A stretch of 64,000 nucleotides of DNA, taken from Onchidella celtica (lineage: Eukaryota > Mollusca > Gastropoda > Systellommatophora > Onchidiidae). The stretch's first letter is position 1. Each line of letters opens with the position of its first letter. Where the stretch lies: NCBI GenBank assembly GCA_963931925.1, contig OZ007567.1, forward strand, positions 92,501,055-92,565,054. The letters run 5' to 3'. Made by a program: the position numbers and the translations under genes. The notes beneath the pieces are model-generated. The model saw only the letters and a program-made list of their open reading frames with translations. It ran no database searches and was not told the origin of the DNA. Of the stretch, positions 43,558-54,696 are shown piece by piece.

Positions 43558-46500
43558 ATGCCTAGGAAGAGCAATCGTACCTGCTTTTCTCCTAGAACGC
43601 GTAGACAAGACAATAGAAGAACTCAGGAGAGGGATAGGCTAGAAGACACTCGAAGAGTTCAGGCGGAGGAGAGGGTCAGGCATCGTCAACACCTAGATCT
43701 AGTAGAAAATAGACCTAGACAACGAAAAAGAGCCAACATGTGGACTTGCTCTTAATGCTACTACTTTTGTGGAAGGTGCTGTTGACCCAAGGCTGCATTC
43801 CCACTCATGTGGTAATTTCAACATCGTATGTCCACACTGCAATGCCATAAGATGGCCAAATGAAAAAAGTACGTTTTGTTGCCAGAATGGCAAAGTAAAA
43901 ATTTCACTTCCACCACCACCCCCGGAGGAGATTGTCAAATATTACGATGTGACAAAGAGTGGAAAATTGTTTTTACCGCACAGTAGACGTTACAATAATG
44001 CTTTGGCATTGGCATCTATCGGATGTACACAAATTAATCAGGATGGATTCAACCCCACTTTCAAAATTCAGGGGAAACTTTATCACCGCATGGGAAATCT
44101 TCTGCCAGATCAGGAAAATCAAAACCATCCCAAGTTTGCACAAATTTTCTTCCACGATGCCGATACTGAGCTACAAACCAGGTTAGAACATGCAAACAAT
44201 GACTTATTAGACACACAAATTTTGCAAGACTTGCAAGAGATCTTGCACAAAAACAATACATATGTCAAGTCATTTAAGTCTGCAGTTGAATTATGTGCAC
44301 AAAGAGAAGTCAATGACCTGCGTATTGACTATTGTTCTGCATGCCGGCAAAGTACCCCCTAACAATGGGCATGTGAGATCGTTTAACCTACCGACAACAA
44401 GTGAGGTGGCCGCAATTCTTCCCGGTGAGACTACTGGAAATCTGGATATAATTGTGAGATGCAGAGAAGGTGATGGACACGAGTTGAGAAGAATTAGCAC
44501 ATGTCATCGTTCCTACGACCCACTGCATTATGTGCTCATGTTTCCTACCGGATGTGATGGCTGGCATCTTGGTTTAACAAAAACTGACTATAGAACCTTA
44601 ACTGCTTCTGATTTCTACTGCTTCCGCCTCCAGGTTCGTAATGGAGATTTCAACATTGTTTTCAAGATGAAAAAATTGACACAACAATATGCAGTGGACC
44701 AATGGGCAAAGATTGAAGGTGGTCATTTGGACTGGGTCCGCAGGAATCAAAAAACAATACGTGCTGAAAAATATCAAGGCCTTATGGATGCTGCTCATAG
44801 TAATGATACCGTGGACATTGGAATGAAAGTAATATTACCAGCAACAATCTACGGCTCGCCCAGATTTTATAATGAAGCTTTCCAAGATGCAATGGCCATT
44901 GTAAGACACTTGGGCAAACCAGAGATATTTATAACATTTACCTGCAACCCCAGGTGGCCTGAGATTACAGCAGCACTACATCCTGGTGAACAACCATGTG
45001 ACCGCCGAGATCTTACGTGCAGGGTGTTTAAACAGAAATTTGATTCTTTGATGGACGATCTCTTGAAGAAAGATATATATTTGGAACAGTCAAAGCGCAT
45101 ACAGTGACAATTGAATTTCAGAAGAGAGGATTGCCACATGCACACATACTACTGATTATGGCTGCAGAATACAAGCCAAGCTCTCCAGACATAATTGATC
45201 AAATTGTAACAGCTGAAATTCCAGACAAAGAGAGAAATCCTCGCCTTTACCATATCATCACCACCAACAATGTTCACGGCCCGTGTGGAGGAATAAATCC
45301 AAGCAGCCCATGCATGGATCAACATCAGTGCACTAAACATTTCCCAAAGCCGTTTCAAGATTCTACAAGAGTCACTGAATCGTCATACCCACAGTTTAAA
45401 CGCAGATCTCCAAGCAGCGGTGGACACACACATAAAATGTCCATCAAGGGAAAAGAGTTCACCGTAGACAATTCTTTCATTGTGCCTTTTAATCCCACGT
45501 TGTCTCTCAGATACGAAGCACACATCAATGTTGAAATCGTTCATTCAGTTCAGGCTGTGAAATATTTATACAAGTACATTACTAAAGGCCAAGACCGAAT
45601 TATGATGGGCGTTCAAGGCGCAGAAAATGATGAGATAACCAGCTTCGTAAATGCCAGATACATTTCGTCAAGTGAGGCATTCTGGAGACTTTATGGCTTC
45701 GAACTGCATAGAAAGCATCCCCCTGTTGAAAAGTTGCCATGCCATCTCCCAAATGAACAAACTGTTTTATTCCAGCCTGGGGAGGTTCAGCAAGCTCTAC
45801 AAAATGGACCACCAGTGACAAAATTTACTGCGTACTTCAACACCAATGCAGAGGATGAGAACGCAAAAAGTATACGGTACCCAGACTTTCCTCACTATTT
45901 CACTTGGAATAGAACGGACCGTAAATGGCAGAGGAGGAAAAGAGGTCAAAAGGACAAAAACAATCCATAGCAGTTCATGACTGACTGCATTGGGCGTATT
46001 CCAACCGTCACACTCAGCCCTCACCAAGCTGAGTTGTATTATCTGAGAATGCTGCTTCACCATAAAACTGGAGCTATCAGCTTTGATGATCTCAAAAACA
46101 TTGATGGTGTTCAGTGCCCAACATTTCAAGATGCCTGTCAAAAGCTTGGTTTACTTGATGACGATGCAGAAAAGGAGGCATCAGCCATACGGTTTGGTCC
46201 ACAGCTTCGCCTTGCATTTGCTACAATCTTAATTTACAACAGACCAGCAAATCCTCTAGAGTTCTGGAACAGACATAAAATGGAACTGTGTAGGGATGTT
46301 ATGAGGCAACACAATACTGATCAGCTCAGCAACATCATTGAAAATCAGGTACTGATCTACCTTCAAGAAATACTTGATCACGAAGGACTACTTCTCGACA
46401 AGGATTTTCAGCTGCCGAAAGCAGAGATAGAAAGAGATCAAAATGGAATGCCGACAATCATCTTCGAGGAAATGAATCAGAATTGTGATGCGCTCAGAGA

Positions 46501-47893
46501 CAAAGTCCACAATGAATATCCAAAACTTAATAGGCAACAGAAAGAAGTTTTTGATGCAGTAATGGACTCAGTTCTCAATAAATATGGAAAGATCTTTGCT
46601 CTGGATGCCAGTGGAGGAACTGGAAAAACTCACACTATTAACCTGATTCTTGATTCTGTGCGCGCACACAAGAAAATTGCTCTGGCTACAGCTCTGTCAG
46701 GAATTGCAGCAACTTTGTTATCAAATGGGAGAACACTACACAGCAGATGCAAAGTTCCACTCATCATCAATGAAACCTCAATGTGCAATGTTTCTCCCCG
46801 TGATGCGACTGGCATGTTACTTCGCAAAACTGAACTGCTGATAGTTGATGAAATATCAATGGGAAATAAGCACATTTTTGAAGCTGTGGACAGAACCTTG
46901 CAGGATCTACATGGGAATGAGTCACCATTTGGGGGTATCACAGTGCTGCTTGCCGGTGATTGGCGCCAAATACTACCTGTTGTTCGTCATGGAGCCAGAC
47001 CTCAGATTGTTGATGCAACATTGAAGTCTTCATATTTATGGGGCAATGTAAGTGTGTATCAGCTGGAAGAAAATATGAGGGTTGCTTTGTCGGGTGAATC
47101 AACAGAATTTTCAGACTACCTGCTGAGCATCGGCGATTTGACACAGTTGGTGGATAAAAGTATTAGCGAATTTGCCATGAAACTCCCTGAAGATACGACA
47201 GTGAAAAGTGAACAAGAGCTGTTGGATTTTGTATTCGGAGGTATGGAAGAAAACTATAATGACTCTGATTGGCTGGCGTCACGTTCAATCATTTGTCCAA
47301 CAAACAAGGATGTTGATGAAGTAAATGGCAAAATTTTAGAGAAATTACCTGGCGAAACAAAATTATACAGAAGTCACGATTCAGTGGAAGAAAATGAGCA
47401 CCAGTACCCCCTAGAGTTTATAAACTCATTGTGTCCCTCGGGTATGCCACCTCACAAACTGATGCTGAAGAAAAACAGTATTATCATACTGCTGCGCAAC
47501 TTAGATCCTGCAAATGGACATTGCAATGGGACTCGCTACACAGTCCAGAACCTACATGAGCATATCATCGATGCTGAAATAGCATGTGGACCGCATGCTG
47601 GGAAACAGTTGTTCATTCCTCGCATCCCAATTGTGCCATCAGACAACATATTCCCATTTCATATGAAACGGAAACAGTTTCCTGTCCGACTGGCCTTTGC
47701 CATCACAGCAAACAAGTCACAAGGACAGACTTTGACAAAAATTGGCATTCATGTGCGGCAGCCTTTTTTTTCACATGGACAGTTATACGTGGCCATGAGC
47801 CGTGTTGGCTCCAGGGACTCTGTGAGATTGTTAACGGGAAACAGCTCTCTTCACACAGAAAATGTGGTCTACAGAGAAGTTCTCCAGAACTGA
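43558..47893 (+). pseudogene. Helitron Rep-helicase gene
   Basis: Frames in order: 43558-43755, basic N-terminus; 43769-44362, zinc finger CPHCNAIRWPNE and GKLYHRMGNLLP; 44262-45107, Helitron-like N domain (HYVLMFPTGCDGWH, FITFTCNPRWPEI); 45104-45970, Rep with RGLPHAHILLIM (two-His motif) and KYLYKYITKG (catalytic Tyr region); 45977-47893, PIF1-type helicase with ASGGTGKT (Walker A), LLIVDEISM (Walker B), AGDWRQILPV and ANKSQGQTL. Helitron Rep nicks and rejoins DNA for rolling-circle transposition and the helicase unwinds it. There are three frame changes and one in-frame stop, so the copy is dead but not very old. No endonuclease domain, so Helitron rather than Helentron. Confidence 0.9.
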
Positions 47894-47973
47894 CAAGTCA
47901 AGGTAAGAAAAATGTCATGGGGGTACTGAATGACAGTTGTGTGTGTGTGTATAATGTCCCTGCATGTCATCCA

Positions 47974-48003
47974 CCCCGTTCGTAGAACGGGGAAGTCAGC
48001 TAG
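47974..48003 (+). other. Helitron 3' hairpin and CTAG terminus
   Basis: 8-bp perfect stem CCCCGTTC/GAACGGGG with a GTA loop, 7 bases, then CTAG and a flanking T. This is the canonical rolling-circle termination signal of Helitrons. Confidence 0.88.
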
Positions 48004-48994
48004 TTATTATAAAAGATGTAAAGCCTTCTGCTTCGAATCCGAGAGTGTCGTTGTTAATGTTGATTTTGGTAGAAGGAAAATTTGCGAGCCGACTAGATAA
48101 TAATTATGATAGTAGTCATTAGATTCATAAGACTTTGCTTTAGATAAATACAAGTAGATATAAAGACAGCCAGAGGAATAGCAGAGCTAACAGCCAAGGG
48201 CATGGCATAACCAATAGCCAAGAGGAAGCTCGATAAATGGCTCTTAATAATCCTGAACCTATGGAAAAAAGGATTATTACTGGCCATAAGCGTTTTATGC
48301 CAAACGCTCTGACGAGTCGTATGGCAGGACGAAATGGTCATGTGTTATTCTTATTGGATTTATTCTGTACAAGATAAGATAAAAATTATTTCATTCATTT
48401 TATTGTTTATTTATTTTTATTTTATTATTTATTAAAGTCATAGTTCTGTTTTTAAAACATAACAACCCACTCTTCATTCAATAGAACGGAATTTCCAGCT
48501 AAATTAGCTATGTAGGTCAAACAGTTAAAATAGGTCACACCAAAATATCTAGGTCACACCAAAATATATAGACACATCTCTTGTGCGTTGTGGAACTTTT
48601 TCGAAAACATTTTGCGCTGGCTTCAGAAAGGTTTGACACGATTATATTTGGTTGACCCCATTAGTGTATGCAAATGAGGCGCAGCGAGAGGACGCGAGCC
48701 CTCTCTCACCGCAGTTTATTGATCAGCAGAGCTCCAACTCCGTTGATCAGCAAAGCTGCTTTGTTGATAGCGAGCAAGCTCTCTCTCAAAAACTACCACG
48801 GTAAGACCATGAATGTTGGAATGCGATTGATAGAGGAGACAACCAAGTTAAAAAGACATTTGGTTTCTTGATACAGTCATGCTGGAATGAAAAGTTTTAA
48901 ATACGTTTAATTCCACTTCCTAATAAGTTATTTAATAATTGTTTTGAGTCCGAAGATAGAACTCCGTTCTTTTCTGGAGATATATTTGAACCGT
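48004..48994. other. Left edge of the Polinton, ends not resolved
   Basis: The stretch between the Helitron and the first Polinton gene. It contains a reversed copy (48185-48225) of the 24-bp repeat of the PLA2-like gene, an AGGTCACACCAAAATAT tandem near 48529-48570, and copies of the TTGATCAGCAGAGCT repeat (48717-48770) that also occurs in the polymerase gene. It is likely Polinton terminal DNA, but I could not define a terminal inverted repeat because the right end lies outside the window. Confidence 0.5.
48237..48377 (+). CDS. Small hypothetical frame at Polinton left edge
   Basis: 46 codons starting MALNNPEPMEKRIITGHKRF. Upstream in the same frame is a short stretch reading NSQGHGITNSQEEAR, the peptide repeat of the PLA2-like Polinton protein, ended by a stop just before this start. 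I do not recognise a family. It may be a small Polinton gene or only a remnant. Confidence 0.3.
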   Translation: MALNNPEPMEKRIITGHKRFMPNALTSRMAGRNGHVLFLLDLFCTR

Positions 48995-49204
48995 TTACTT
49001 TTTTTGGTTTAAAAACTTATCAACTATAAATTTATTAACAGCTTTTTGTCCTAAGTCAGTTGCTGTTTTCTTTGCAATATTTGATGCAACTTCTTTTGTA
49101 GTATCTTGCATAACTTTGCTAGCAACCGCTGAAATTAAAGAATCAAAAATTCTTGATCCTCCATAAACATATTTTCTTTTGTATCCTTTATTTATCACCA
49201 ACAT
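48995..49204 (-). CDS. Small Polinton protein of unknown function
   Basis: 69 residues starting MLVINKGYKRKYVYGGSRIF, then an Ala/Lys-rich amphipathic stretch (ASKVMQDTTKEVASNIAKK). Small proteins with a GG-x(1-2)-IFDS start followed by helices are common in Polintons, and I recall them as possible minor virion or core proteins. It is first in a run of minus-strand Polinton genes. The frame is open. It lacks the TTAAAAATG start context shared by its neighbours. Confidence 0.5.
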   Translation of the reverse strand: MLVINKGYKRKYVYGGSRIFDSLISAVASKVMQDTTKEVASNIAKKTATDLGQKAVNKFIVDKFLNQKK

Positions 49205-49227
49205 CGTGAAACTTAGACTTGTCTATT

Positions 49228-50154
49228 TTATATAGTAATTTTTAGTTGTAACTTTTTATATTCTTTCTTGTTAATAATTTTTTGTCTATATAATTCATCT
49301 ACAATACTTGCCATTTCATTTACAACACCTGTATTTCCTGCTTCTTTACTAGCTATTAATAATGATAATCTCTTTAATAAAGCATTTGGATCCGACGGAA
49401 GAAATCTTGTTCCTTCATATTAAGTTACAGGAGTAGATGCTTCTATGCTTTTTATCTTTTTCCAAATTGGTTTTATGATATTCATGTATTTTTTTCCTTT
49501 ACTAGATTTAGGTTTTGAGTTATCAGGATTGTTATTGTGATTTATGGCATTAGTAATATACAAAATTTGTGCATATTTAGTCATGTCTTCGGGTTGATAT
49601 TTTTGCGGTTTGCTACGGGTTAGTAGTTCCCATAGACCCGATGTTCCTTTAAAATTATATTCTTCTCCAATAAAAAATATCATCGTCATCAATTTTTATT
49701 TCTTCACCACCAATATAAAATTTGTTATCTTTAGTATAAATTCCAAAAGTTGTATCCCCACCATTTTTATCAAAATATTTTTTTAAATATTCGGCTGCTG
49801 TGGGACCAATTTGCTCAATTGTTTGTGAAGATTCTTCTAATTGACTAGGTGGCGGCTCTGCTGATCCAAGTTCTGCTTGTGATGCAGGTTCAATTGCTTT
49901 CAAGGATTGACTTTGTTCTATAGCAAGTGGAATTTCCTTGGTTAACGAAGTTGCAGCTTTGCTAATCACTTTTTTAATTTCTTCTGCTGCTTTTTGTGTA
50001 CTTTCTGTGATAGGACTAAATACTTTGGAAAATTCTCTTTTCATTTCAATATCTTTTTCTTAAGTTACTTAATTGAATATTTCTTTTGGTTTTTTAAAAA
50101 TTCATTAATAAAAGCTTCACGTTTTGAAGGATCTTTAATTCTTAAAAAAGACAT
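49228..50154 (-). pseudogene. DUF8207-type Polinton protein, broken
   Basis: Recognisable segments: N-terminal SFLRIKDPSKREAFINEF (near 50150), a middle part with TFGIYTKDNKFYIGGEEI, then GTSGLWELLTRSKP, NNNPDNSKPKSSKGKKY and the C-terminal FLPSDPNALLKRL and VNEMASIVDELYRQ (to 49228). This order is that of a protein found in very many animal Polintons, in databases under DUF8207; its function is not known. The start at 50154 is supported by the shared upstream block. The copy carries a few breaks. Confidence 0.7.
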
Positions 50155-50173
50155 TTTTAATGTAATAAAAATC
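50152..50173 (-). promoter_or_regulatory. Start-codon block before DUF8207-type gene
   Basis: Minus strand GATTTTTATTACATTAAAAA then ATG. Matches the block at 51358-51379 except for the 3-base spacer. Confidence 0.6.
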
Positions 50174-50195
50174 AACTATTTTTAAAAGAAAAAAA

Positions 50196-50719
50196 TCAAA
50201 CTATAAGATTTTTGAATTGTTTCAATGGATCATCTATATTTAATTCAGGATCGCTTATTTTTTTCTTTTTTATTATATTTTTAAATTCTAAAAAAAAATT
50301 TTCTTCATCTAAAATAAGTTTGAATTCTTCATCTGAAATTTGTCCATCTTCAAGAGCATCAGAAATATAAGTTTGAATAGTATTAAGTTTTGATTCCAAT
50401 AAAAATAAAATTTTCTGATGTTTATCAGCTTTATGTTGTAATTTTTTATTTAAATATCTTAAAAATATAATTAATAAACCTGTACCTATTGAAAGACCTT
50501 CTATAATAATAGCTGCAGGAATGTTAACCACTGAAGATAAAAGTATTACTCCTATTGTTCCCATTCCAATGGCTACAGTTTTTAAAGTTACATCAGTTCC
50601 GTCATTATATTTAAAGCCGTTGAATATTTTTTTACTGTTATTCTTTTGTTTTCTTTAGTTCTTTCAAAAGAATTTTGAATGTCAAGAATTTTTTTCATAC
50701 TATAATCCGAAGCTTACAT
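50196..50719 (-). pseudogene. Polinton membrane protein, broken
   Basis: Contains a hydrophobic region (GTIGVILLSSVVNIPAAIII and GLLIIFLRYLN) followed by KLQHKADKHQKI and SKLNTIQTYISDALEDGQIS. Polinton proteins with the same order (hydrophobic hairpin, K-x-E/D-KH-x-KI, ESKLNTI, acidic ISDEE) are common, with unknown function; a role at a virion or host membrane is a guess. The start codon context TCTAAAAATG lies at 50717-50725. One or two breaks. Confidence 0.6.
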
Positions 50720-50775
50720 TTTTAGAATAAAGGTTTTGAGCCTTGGTTACACCAACACGGTCTTTGACTCTTTGG

Positions 50776-51381
50776 TTACACCAATATATTTATAAACGGA
50801 ATACTTTTGACCAAATCACTCAAAAAACCTTCACCATTATAGACTTGTCCTTCTCTTTTTACATATAATTCATCTCCTTGAAATTCACTACCGTTGCCCT
50901 TTACACTTCCTAAATATAAACTTTTTCCATCAGTTTCAATTTGACAGAGACATCCACCTTTTTTTAAATACAATCCGTCACCAACCGGTTGATAACAGTC
51001 TCCTAATAATTATTGAATACCACTACTTGCTAGACCCGTAAGCCCGCCTACTCCGATAGCTTTTGCTACTGATGGAACAACTTTAGATAACAATGGAAGC
51101 GCCATTCTAGCAAGAGCAGCCAGAAACCCTCCTTCAATTTTCATGTTATATTTTATCTGTTTCCTACTTATGGTAATATCAGCTCCTTTATTTTGATTGA
51201 GTGCTTTTTGGATTTTATTTATTTGTGTTTTTATTGAAGCTAAAACATCATTTCCGGGTACTGTAATTCTAATAGTAACAGGAGTATCATTTTTCATAGC
51301 TCTTTGAATTTTTTCTTTCTGATTATCAGAAATATTTAATTGAACTTTTCCATACGTCATTTTTAAGAGAATAAAAATCAC
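50776..51381 (-). pseudogene. Minor virion (protein VI-like) Polinton protein, broken
   Basis: The N-terminal half reads YGKVQLNISDNQKEKIQ and VTIRITVPGNDV, then IEGGFLAALARMALPLLSK, an amphipathic, Gly-Gly preceded helix. The C-terminal part has GLYLKKGGCLCQIETDGKSL. This architecture is typical of an adintovirus/Polinton protein often compared with adenovirus protein VI, which has a membrane-active helix and a GG protease site nearby; that comparison is from memory and not proved here. The GG in IEGGF fits cleavage by the adenain-type protease encoded further right. The upstream region has six copies of a 25-bp promoter-like unit. Confidence 0.65.
51358..51379 (-). promoter_or_regulatory. 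Start-codon block GATTTTTATT-N3-TTAAAAATG
   Basis: On the minus strand GATTTTTATTCTCTTAAAAA leads straight into ATG of the protein-VI-like gene. The same block precedes genes at 50152-50173 (minus) and 53769-53790 (plus). Confidence 0.65.
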
Positions 51382-51509
51382 CTATTTTTAAGCGAATAAA
51401 AATCACCTATTTTTAAGAGAATAAAAATTACCTATTTTTAAGAGAATAAAAATCACCTATTTTTAAGAGAATAAAAATCACCAATTTTTAAGAGAATAAA
51501 AATCAACTA
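51360..51509 (-). repeat. Six 25-bp tandem repeats upstream of Polinton gene
   Basis: Six near-identical units (plus strand TTTTTAAGAGAATAAAAATC then ACCTA) directly upstream of the protein-VI-like gene. Each unit is a copy of the start-codon block, with the ATG position changed to ATAG, so the array looks like an amplified promoter motif. A shorter CAATTTTACGTTA direct repeat follows near 51530-51555. Confidence 0.9.
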
Positions 51510-51539
51510 TTTTTAATTACGTTCAATTTTACGTTATGT

Positions 51540-53040
51540 TCAATTTTACGTTACGTTAAAACTTGGTTTGTTGTAATTCCTTTTCATAAAAAGAACCAAT
51601 AATTTCTTCACCAGTAATTGGATTTGTATATAAAATTTTATCTATTGTAAATATTTCTGTTGTCCATTTTGGTGTGTAACCTTTTTCAAAAATTTTTTTC
51701 TTCTTCGTAATTCTAACTCTATCACCTAATTTAAATTTAGGCTTTGGCAATAATTGTTTCTTTGTCTCTTCGGAATCATATAAATTTTTATATACGGTTA
51801 TTTCATTTTCTTTTTTACTTCCTTCAATAGGAGTCATTTTTATTGATGAATGATAGGTGTTATTATAATCATTTACTAAATCTATACAAAAAAAATGTAA
51901 GAAAACCACTTTGTTCCCTATGGACTCAAAAACTACTGGACGTATTGAACTGAAATTTGGCACACACAATTGTACGATACTGACCAGTGTTCCTATGTAC
52001 ATAGGCATAAAAAAGCTTATGGGATTCGTGAGTTATTCCAATAATGCGATAAGAATGGAACAGTAAATTTGCGAGAGCGTTTGATCCGAATTGTACGTTC
52101 GTTAACCTATGACCTCTTTCTTTGTTAATCGCTTTTCCACTTCCGGCCCCGGAATTCGATTCATAATCACAGTAGTGTCTGTGAGAGCTAGATCTAGCAT
52201 GCACTGATGCAGCATGCCCCCTAAAAAACGTACTATCGGTAGGCATACAAGTCTCAAATCGCTGTAGTTTTTTTTATTGGAAATTTATTGTTTCGCCATC
52301 ATTCAGATCTATTTCGAGTCATGGTTCGCCATTTTAAGGTTTCGTTACCATTACCTGCGATGTGTTCACTGTCAAACACACTAACCCGTGCGCAAATCAT
52401 GCAGTTGTACGGGATGCGCAGGGTGTCAACTCACAAAGGCAGAGCAGTAAGACTTATTTAAAAACAAACAAACAAAAATAAAATAAACAAATAGGAACAG
52501 GCCAGATGAAGCAGGTGCATAATAACCACCCAGAACTGAAACCAATATTCAAACCGATTTATCCCCGGCAGGGCCGGGGACCTCAGCTAGTCATCTAAAA
52601 CATCTATATATTTTGTAACACGATTCGTCGTAAAATATTTAAACATTTTTTCTTTCAGTGTTCGGTTCCATCTTTCCACTACAGAACTTTTCTCTTCATT
52701 CTCTGTGGAATAGATTTCTTTGAAAAGACTCTTAACATGTTTATTATAGAATTCACTTCCTTTATCAACCCATAATTTTTCTGGATGTCTGCTGGTCTTT
52801 TTAAATCCTTCAGCAACTGTTATTCCGCTTTTATTTTTTAAAGGAATCATCCAACCATATTTTGAGAAAACATCAAACATGCAAGAATATATTTAAATCC
52901 TTTGTTTTGCTTAGAAAAAGCAGACATATCAACTAAATCAGCAGCCCATATTTTATCAATTCCATTAACTATCACTCTTCTTTTCTTAAAAATTTTTAAT
53001 AACCGGTTTATGAAGTTCTTCTGCTAAATCACTCGTAAAG
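51540..53040 (-). pseudogene. Polinton retroviral-type integrase, interrupted and broken
   Basis: The catalytic DDE core is visible in order on the minus strand: IWAADLVDMSAF (first D, near 52950), KLWVDKGSEFYNKHV (second D, near 52760), VVERWNRTLK (E, near 52670). The C-terminal part has KFKLGDRVRITKKKK and FEKGYTPKWTTEIF, an SH3/chromo-like end (51560-51740). Polinton integrase inserts the linear element and makes 6-bp target duplications. A 710-bp Helitron sits inside (51881-52590). Other breaks are present. Confidence 0.85.
51881..52590 (+). mobile_element. Non-autonomous Helitron inside integrase gene
   Basis: Starts TCTATACAAAAAAAATG right after A and ends at hairpin CCCCGGC-AGG-GCCGGGG (52563-52579), ACCTCAG, CTAG (52587-52590) before T. 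Insertion exactly between A and T of the host integrase sequence fits the Helitron mechanism with no target duplication. It has no coding capacity. The terminal TCAGCTAG and the hairpin type match the autonomous Helitron 4 kb to the left. Confidence 0.88.
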
Positions 53041-53073
53041 CCTTGTTTATCGACGACGAAGTCGGATTTTTGT

Positions 53074-53731
53074 TTATCGACAACGAAGTTGGAGCTTTTT
53101 TTTTTTTTTTTCGCCCATTCCAAAAATTTTTTTCATTTTAATAATAGGTTCCACAATATTTCTATCCATTCTTTCTCTTAATGTTGGTTTCAAAATGGAA
53201 TCTAAAGACTGTATCATCTTATTATCACAAACTTCATTTCTGGTTTTAGTATCTTGATTTTGTAAATAACAAATATCATGATACATTGCGGCTTCATCAA
53301 CTCTATTAATGGGTTTACTCCAAGATTTTGGTGTGAGATCGGAATTCAACCGTTTTTTCAAATTGGTTCCCGGTCCTGTAAAATTATGACCTGGCAAATG
53401 CATTTCAAAAGGAAATTTGTTGACGATTTTATTGGCTATGCCATGCCCTTGGCTATTGGTTATACCACGTTCTTGTCTATTGGTTATACCACGTCCTTGA
53501 CCATTGGCTATCAGCAACGCTATCAGCTTCTACAAATTTAGTTTTAGTATTTCCACAAATTACACATTTGCCTTTTAACATATTTCTATTATTCTTTGTT
53601 TTAACTTGTTCAATACTTGTAGTATCGAATTGTTTTTCACATTTTACACAATACATTACGAACGGAGTTCTACCTTCAGTAACCATCGGATTTTGACTGT
53701 TATATAATAACGGAGTTTTACTTTCAACCAT
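53074..53731 (-). pseudogene. Zinc-ribbon plus PLA2-like Polinton protein, broken
   Basis: The N-terminal part has a four-cysteine zinc ribbon, MYCVKCEKQF and KGKCVICGNTKTKFVEA (DUF5679-like). Then comes an 8-residue repeat array (ITNRQERG, ITNSQGHG), then a phospholipase A2-like domain with LPGHNFTGPGTNL and VDEAAMYHDICYLQ. GPG is the calcium-loop type motif and HD the catalytic pair known from parvovirus VP1. In Polintons and adintoviruses this domain is thought to help membrane passage during entry. Basic C-terminus. Broken. Confidence 0.75.
53431..53530 (-). repeat. 24-bp in-frame repeats in PLA2-like gene
   Basis: Three full 24-bp units (53431-53454, 53455-53478, 53479-53502) and part of a fourth, plus-strand form ATTGGTTATACCACGTTCTT then GTCT. 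They encode an ITNxQxRG repeat. A reversed copy lies at 48185-48225. Confidence 0.85.
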
Positions 53732-53768
53732 TTTATATAGATATAAATTTATCCTATTAACAACAGAT

Positions 53769-53790
53769 GATTTTTATTTCCTTAAAAATG
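53769..53790 (+). promoter_or_regulatory. Start-codon block on the plus strand
   Basis: GATTTTTATTTCCTTAAAAA then ATG of the small cysteine-rich protein. It is the same block as in front of two minus-strand genes. Confidence 0.6.
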
Positions 53791-53949
53791 GAAAAAAATT
53801 GCAATAGTTGTTTTATTCGAAAACCTCTTGATTTATTTTACAAAGAAAACAAAGGTGCAGATGGTTATAGAACGAAATGCAAAGAATGTATGAAACCTCA
53901 AAAACATTTACTTTATGTAAAAAACAAGGAAAAATATAAACAAGCATAA
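53788..53949 (+). CDS. Small four-cysteine zinc-binding protein
   Basis: 53 residues, MEKNCNSCFIRKPLDLFYKE and YRTKCKECMK. The CxxC...CxxC spacing with the DGYRTxCKEC core is that of the zinc finger often attached to HNH endonucleases and found free in Polintons. Only the zinc part is here, so function is unknown. The start was chosen at the second Met because the upstream block abuts it. It precedes the polymerase gene on the same strand. Confidence 0.5.
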   Translation: MEKNCNSCFIRKPLDLFYKENKGADGYRTKCKECMKPQKHLLYVKNKEKYKQA

Positions 53950-54696
53950 TAAATATGAAGAATTTATGAAAAGAAATCCTGATTACCATAAAAACCATAA
54001 TAAAAATAAACTAGAAAAAAACCTACTAAAAATATTTTTTTTAAAATGAACGAGAAAGAAACCCTAACAAAAAAGAATGCTTCCAAAATGAACGAGAAAA
54101 CAATTTCGTTAGTAAAAACTTTCAAAGATATTATCAAAGAAACCATTATTGATGATGTGAAAGATAATAATACTTCCATATATTTCAAATTAATTAAGGA
54201 AAGAGTGAGAAAACTTATTGAAGATTTTAAAGGCAATAAAACAGTAAAAGTTAAGTTAATAATAACCTCTGAATTTAATACTCCTTTAGCTTTTGATATT
54301 ATTGAAGCACATTATCAATCAGGTTTTGGTATTATAAATTCCATGAATGATTTTAATACCTTTTATGATTCCATTGAAACATTTAATGCCTGGGTTGATA
54401 AATTTCAGGATAGAGCATCTGGACATGTATTTAATCAAATTATTAAAACAAATGTAAAACTTTATAAAACTAAAACTTTAAGAGCTTCTTCTTATATTCC
54501 TATTCCGTTTAAAAGTAAAAATATTATCAATGTTCAAAATAAAAAAGATAATAAATGCTTTCTGTGGTCAATATTAGCTAAATTGTATCCTGCTGATGAT
54601 GATAAAGAGAGAGTTTCAAAATATAAACAATATGAAAATACTTTAAATATGAATGGAATTGAATATCCCGTTAAAATAAAAGATATTCCTCACATG

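Larger units (their letters stand above)
43364..48003 (+). mobile_element. Autonomous Helitron, decayed
   Basis: A rolling-circle transposon with Rep and PIF1-like helicase domains. The 3' end is clear: hairpin CCCCGTTC-GTA-GAACGGGG at 47974-47992, then AAGTCAG and CTAG (48000-48003) followed by host T. The 5' end is less sure. TCTACTCTATAAAATTTAG after an A occurs twice, at 43364 and 43396. The coding region has several frame changes. It shares its 3' terminus CAGCTAG and hairpin design with the 710-bp non-autonomous Helitron at 51881-52590. Confidence 0.88.
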
